Source: Pedobacter schmidteae (GTDB lineage: Bacteria > Bacteroidota > Bacteroidia > Sphingobacteriales > Sphingobacteriaceae). Taken from it: a DNA stretch of 6,472 bases. A program made the position numbers and the translations under genes. Numbering within the stretch: the first letter of the stretch is position 1; every line of letters begins with the position of its first letter. The stretch covers positions 1-6,472 of the forward strand of contig CAMDQV010000117.1 in assembly GCA_945906015.1 (NCBI GenBank), in the 5' to 3' direction. Positions 5,354 to 6,472 of this stretch are shown piece by piece. Below the pieces are notes generated by a model. The model saw only the letters and a program-made list of their open reading frames with translations. It was not told the origin of the DNA and did not search any database.

Positions 5354-6472
5354 CTACTTTCCAGTACTAGCAGAAAAATCAACCCCCGGTTTACCAATAG
5401 ATTTATACGTTCCTTCGCCATTTAAAATGGAGGAGAGTACGGCTTTATTAGAAATTAATTTAAGTGATTCGCTGAGGTCTTGATCGTATTTGAAATTTTG
5501 TTCAAGCCTTCCTTTTTCAAAGTAATACCGTGATACAATTTCGGCCTCTAAAACTTTTTTGATCTCTTCTTTGTAGATACTCAAATCATTCTTCTTTGCA
5601 ATTGAAATTCGGGTATTCAATGCCTCTAATTCACTTTTAACTTCGCCCAGTTTGCTTTCTTTCTTAGCCTCCTCACGCACTTCATTAAGCAATTTTTCTA
5701 TGCGTGAGTTGTAACTATAATCTCTTTTTGAAAGAAAACTTACAAAATTTTCGAATTCTGTATCAGTGAGTTTGAACGTTTTAGCATCAGTGATTGAAGA
5801 GTTTTGAGTACGATACTGGGTAGCATAGTCAAAAATATGATATTTTGAAGCTAGCGTTTGAGTGATCAAACTATACTTAAGAGGCTTTACAAGTAGGTCA
5901 GGATAAATACCGCTTCCATCATAAACAGATCTGCCAATTTTGGTTTTATATTCCGTGATCAGTGAATCAGCCAGTTTAACTACAGATCCATCAGAATCTC
6001 GGTGAGTATAGTCTAAGGCCTGTATGCATCGTCCAGATGGAGTATAATATTTAGCCACAGTAACCTTTACAAGACTGTTGTAAGGAAGATTGAATGTTTG
6101 CTGAACAAGTCCTTTTCCAAAGCTACGCTGACCAATAACTACGGCACGGTCAAGGTCCTGTAATGATCCTGCAACAATTTCTGAAGCAGAAGCTGAACGA
6201 TTATTGACCAGCACAACCAATGGAAGATTTGGCTCTTGAGGGTTATTTGACGTAGTGTACGTGATTGATTTATTTTGATTTCTACCCTTTTGGATCACCA
6301 CGGTTACACCTTTATCAACAAAAAGGTTAACTATTTTTACGGCTTCTTGTAATATGCCTCCGCCATTGAAACGAAGATCAAGCACTAAACCATTGAGGTT
6401 ATTCTTTTTTAGCTCGGTTAATGCATCTTTAACTTCTTGGGCAGAATTTTCAAGAAATTTATCCAACTTAAT
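5354..6472 (-). CDS. Carboxyl-terminal processing protease (peptidase family S41), 5' end outside the window
   Basis: The frame is open from the right edge (IKLDKFLENSAQE...) to the TAG at 5354-5356, showing 373 codons; the true start, expected signal peptide and PDZ domain lie beyond 6472. The TTG at 6464-6466 is internal, since the segment before it already matches the family. Counting that Leu as residue 1, LVLDLRFNGGG (27-37) is the conserved strand-loop of the protease core. The catalytic Ser is S93 (codon 6188-6190) in SASASEIVAG, with Lys118 in SFGKG and Gln122 four residues on, the Ser/Lys/Gln arrangement of CtpB-type enzymes. Residues about 195-370 are a charged, mostly helical tail with coiled-coil character near 255-320, as found in longer Bacteroidota members. 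The enzyme trims C-termini of, or degrades, envelope proteins. It converges on the prolyl oligopeptidase gene across the heptad-repeat gap. Confidence 0.93.
   Translation of the reverse strand: MKLDKFLENSAQEVKDALTELKKNNLNGLVLDLRFNGGGILQEAVKIVNLFVDKGVTVVIQKGRNQNKSITYTTSNNPQEPNLPLVVLVNNRSASASEIVAGSLQDLDRAVVIGQRSFGKGLVQQTFNLPYNSLVKVTVAKYYTPSGRCIQALDYTHRDSDGSVVKLADSLITEYKTKIGRSVYDGSGIYPDLLVKPLKYSLITQTLASKYHIFDYATQYRTQNSSITDAKTFKLTDTEFENFVSFLSKRDYSYNSRIEKLLNEVREEAKKESKLGEVKSELEALNTRISIAKKNDLSIYKEEIKKVLEAEIVSRYYFEKGRLEQNFKYDQDLSESLKLISNKAVLSSILNGEGTYKSIGKPGVDFSASTGK

Overview
The window looks like a chromosomal segment of a Bacteroidota bacterium, most likely of the Sphingobacteriaceae (Pedobacter-like) type. 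The reasons are AT-rich intergenic DNA, a near-perfect Bacteroidota promoter (TTTG, 20 nt, TATATTTG) in front of the tRNA pair, weak or absent Shine-Dalgarno sequences, tRNA genes without an encoded CCA, and protein sequences typical of the phylum. These include the RF1 anticodon tripeptide PDT and a secreted S9A prolyl oligopeptidase with a mature N-terminal Gln. The genus is inference from protein flavour only.

Layout. Bases 1-500 are AT-rich and hold no complete gene. They contain a short unrecognised reading frame running off the left edge on the minus strand, a pair of 15-bp direct repeats with a 30-bp period that resembles an insertion-sequence end, and a strong intrinsic terminator. 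Bases 500-892 form a minus-strand tRNA operon: promoter, tRNA-Lys(UUU), a 171-nt spacer, tRNA-Asp(GUC), terminator. The spacer carries a decayed second copy of the tRNA-Lys 3' end plus its trailer, enclosed by a 13/14 inverted repeat. Bases 992-2065 (minus) encode peptide chain release factor 1 (prfA), and 2206-2958 (minus) a UDP-2,3-diacylglucosamine diphosphatase (LpxH type) of lipid A synthesis. A divergent 140-bp region separates lpxH from a plus-strand secreted prolyl oligopeptidase (3099-5234, GTG start). A convergent 119-bp gap then follows, almost entirely built from heptanucleotide tandem repeats in one register. From 5354 to the right edge lies the 3' part of an S41 carboxyl-terminal processing protease on the minus strand.

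How the genes relate. This is mostly housekeeping: translation (two tRNAs, RF1), outer-membrane lipid A synthesis (LpxH) and periplasmic proteolysis (S9A and S41 enzymes). They share a neighbourhood and not an evident pathway. I see no defence system, CRISPR, complete mobile element or biosynthetic cluster. The non-routine signals are in the non-coding DNA: the tRNA spacer with its relic and inverted repeat, the heptad-repeat gap, and the IS-like repeats on the left.
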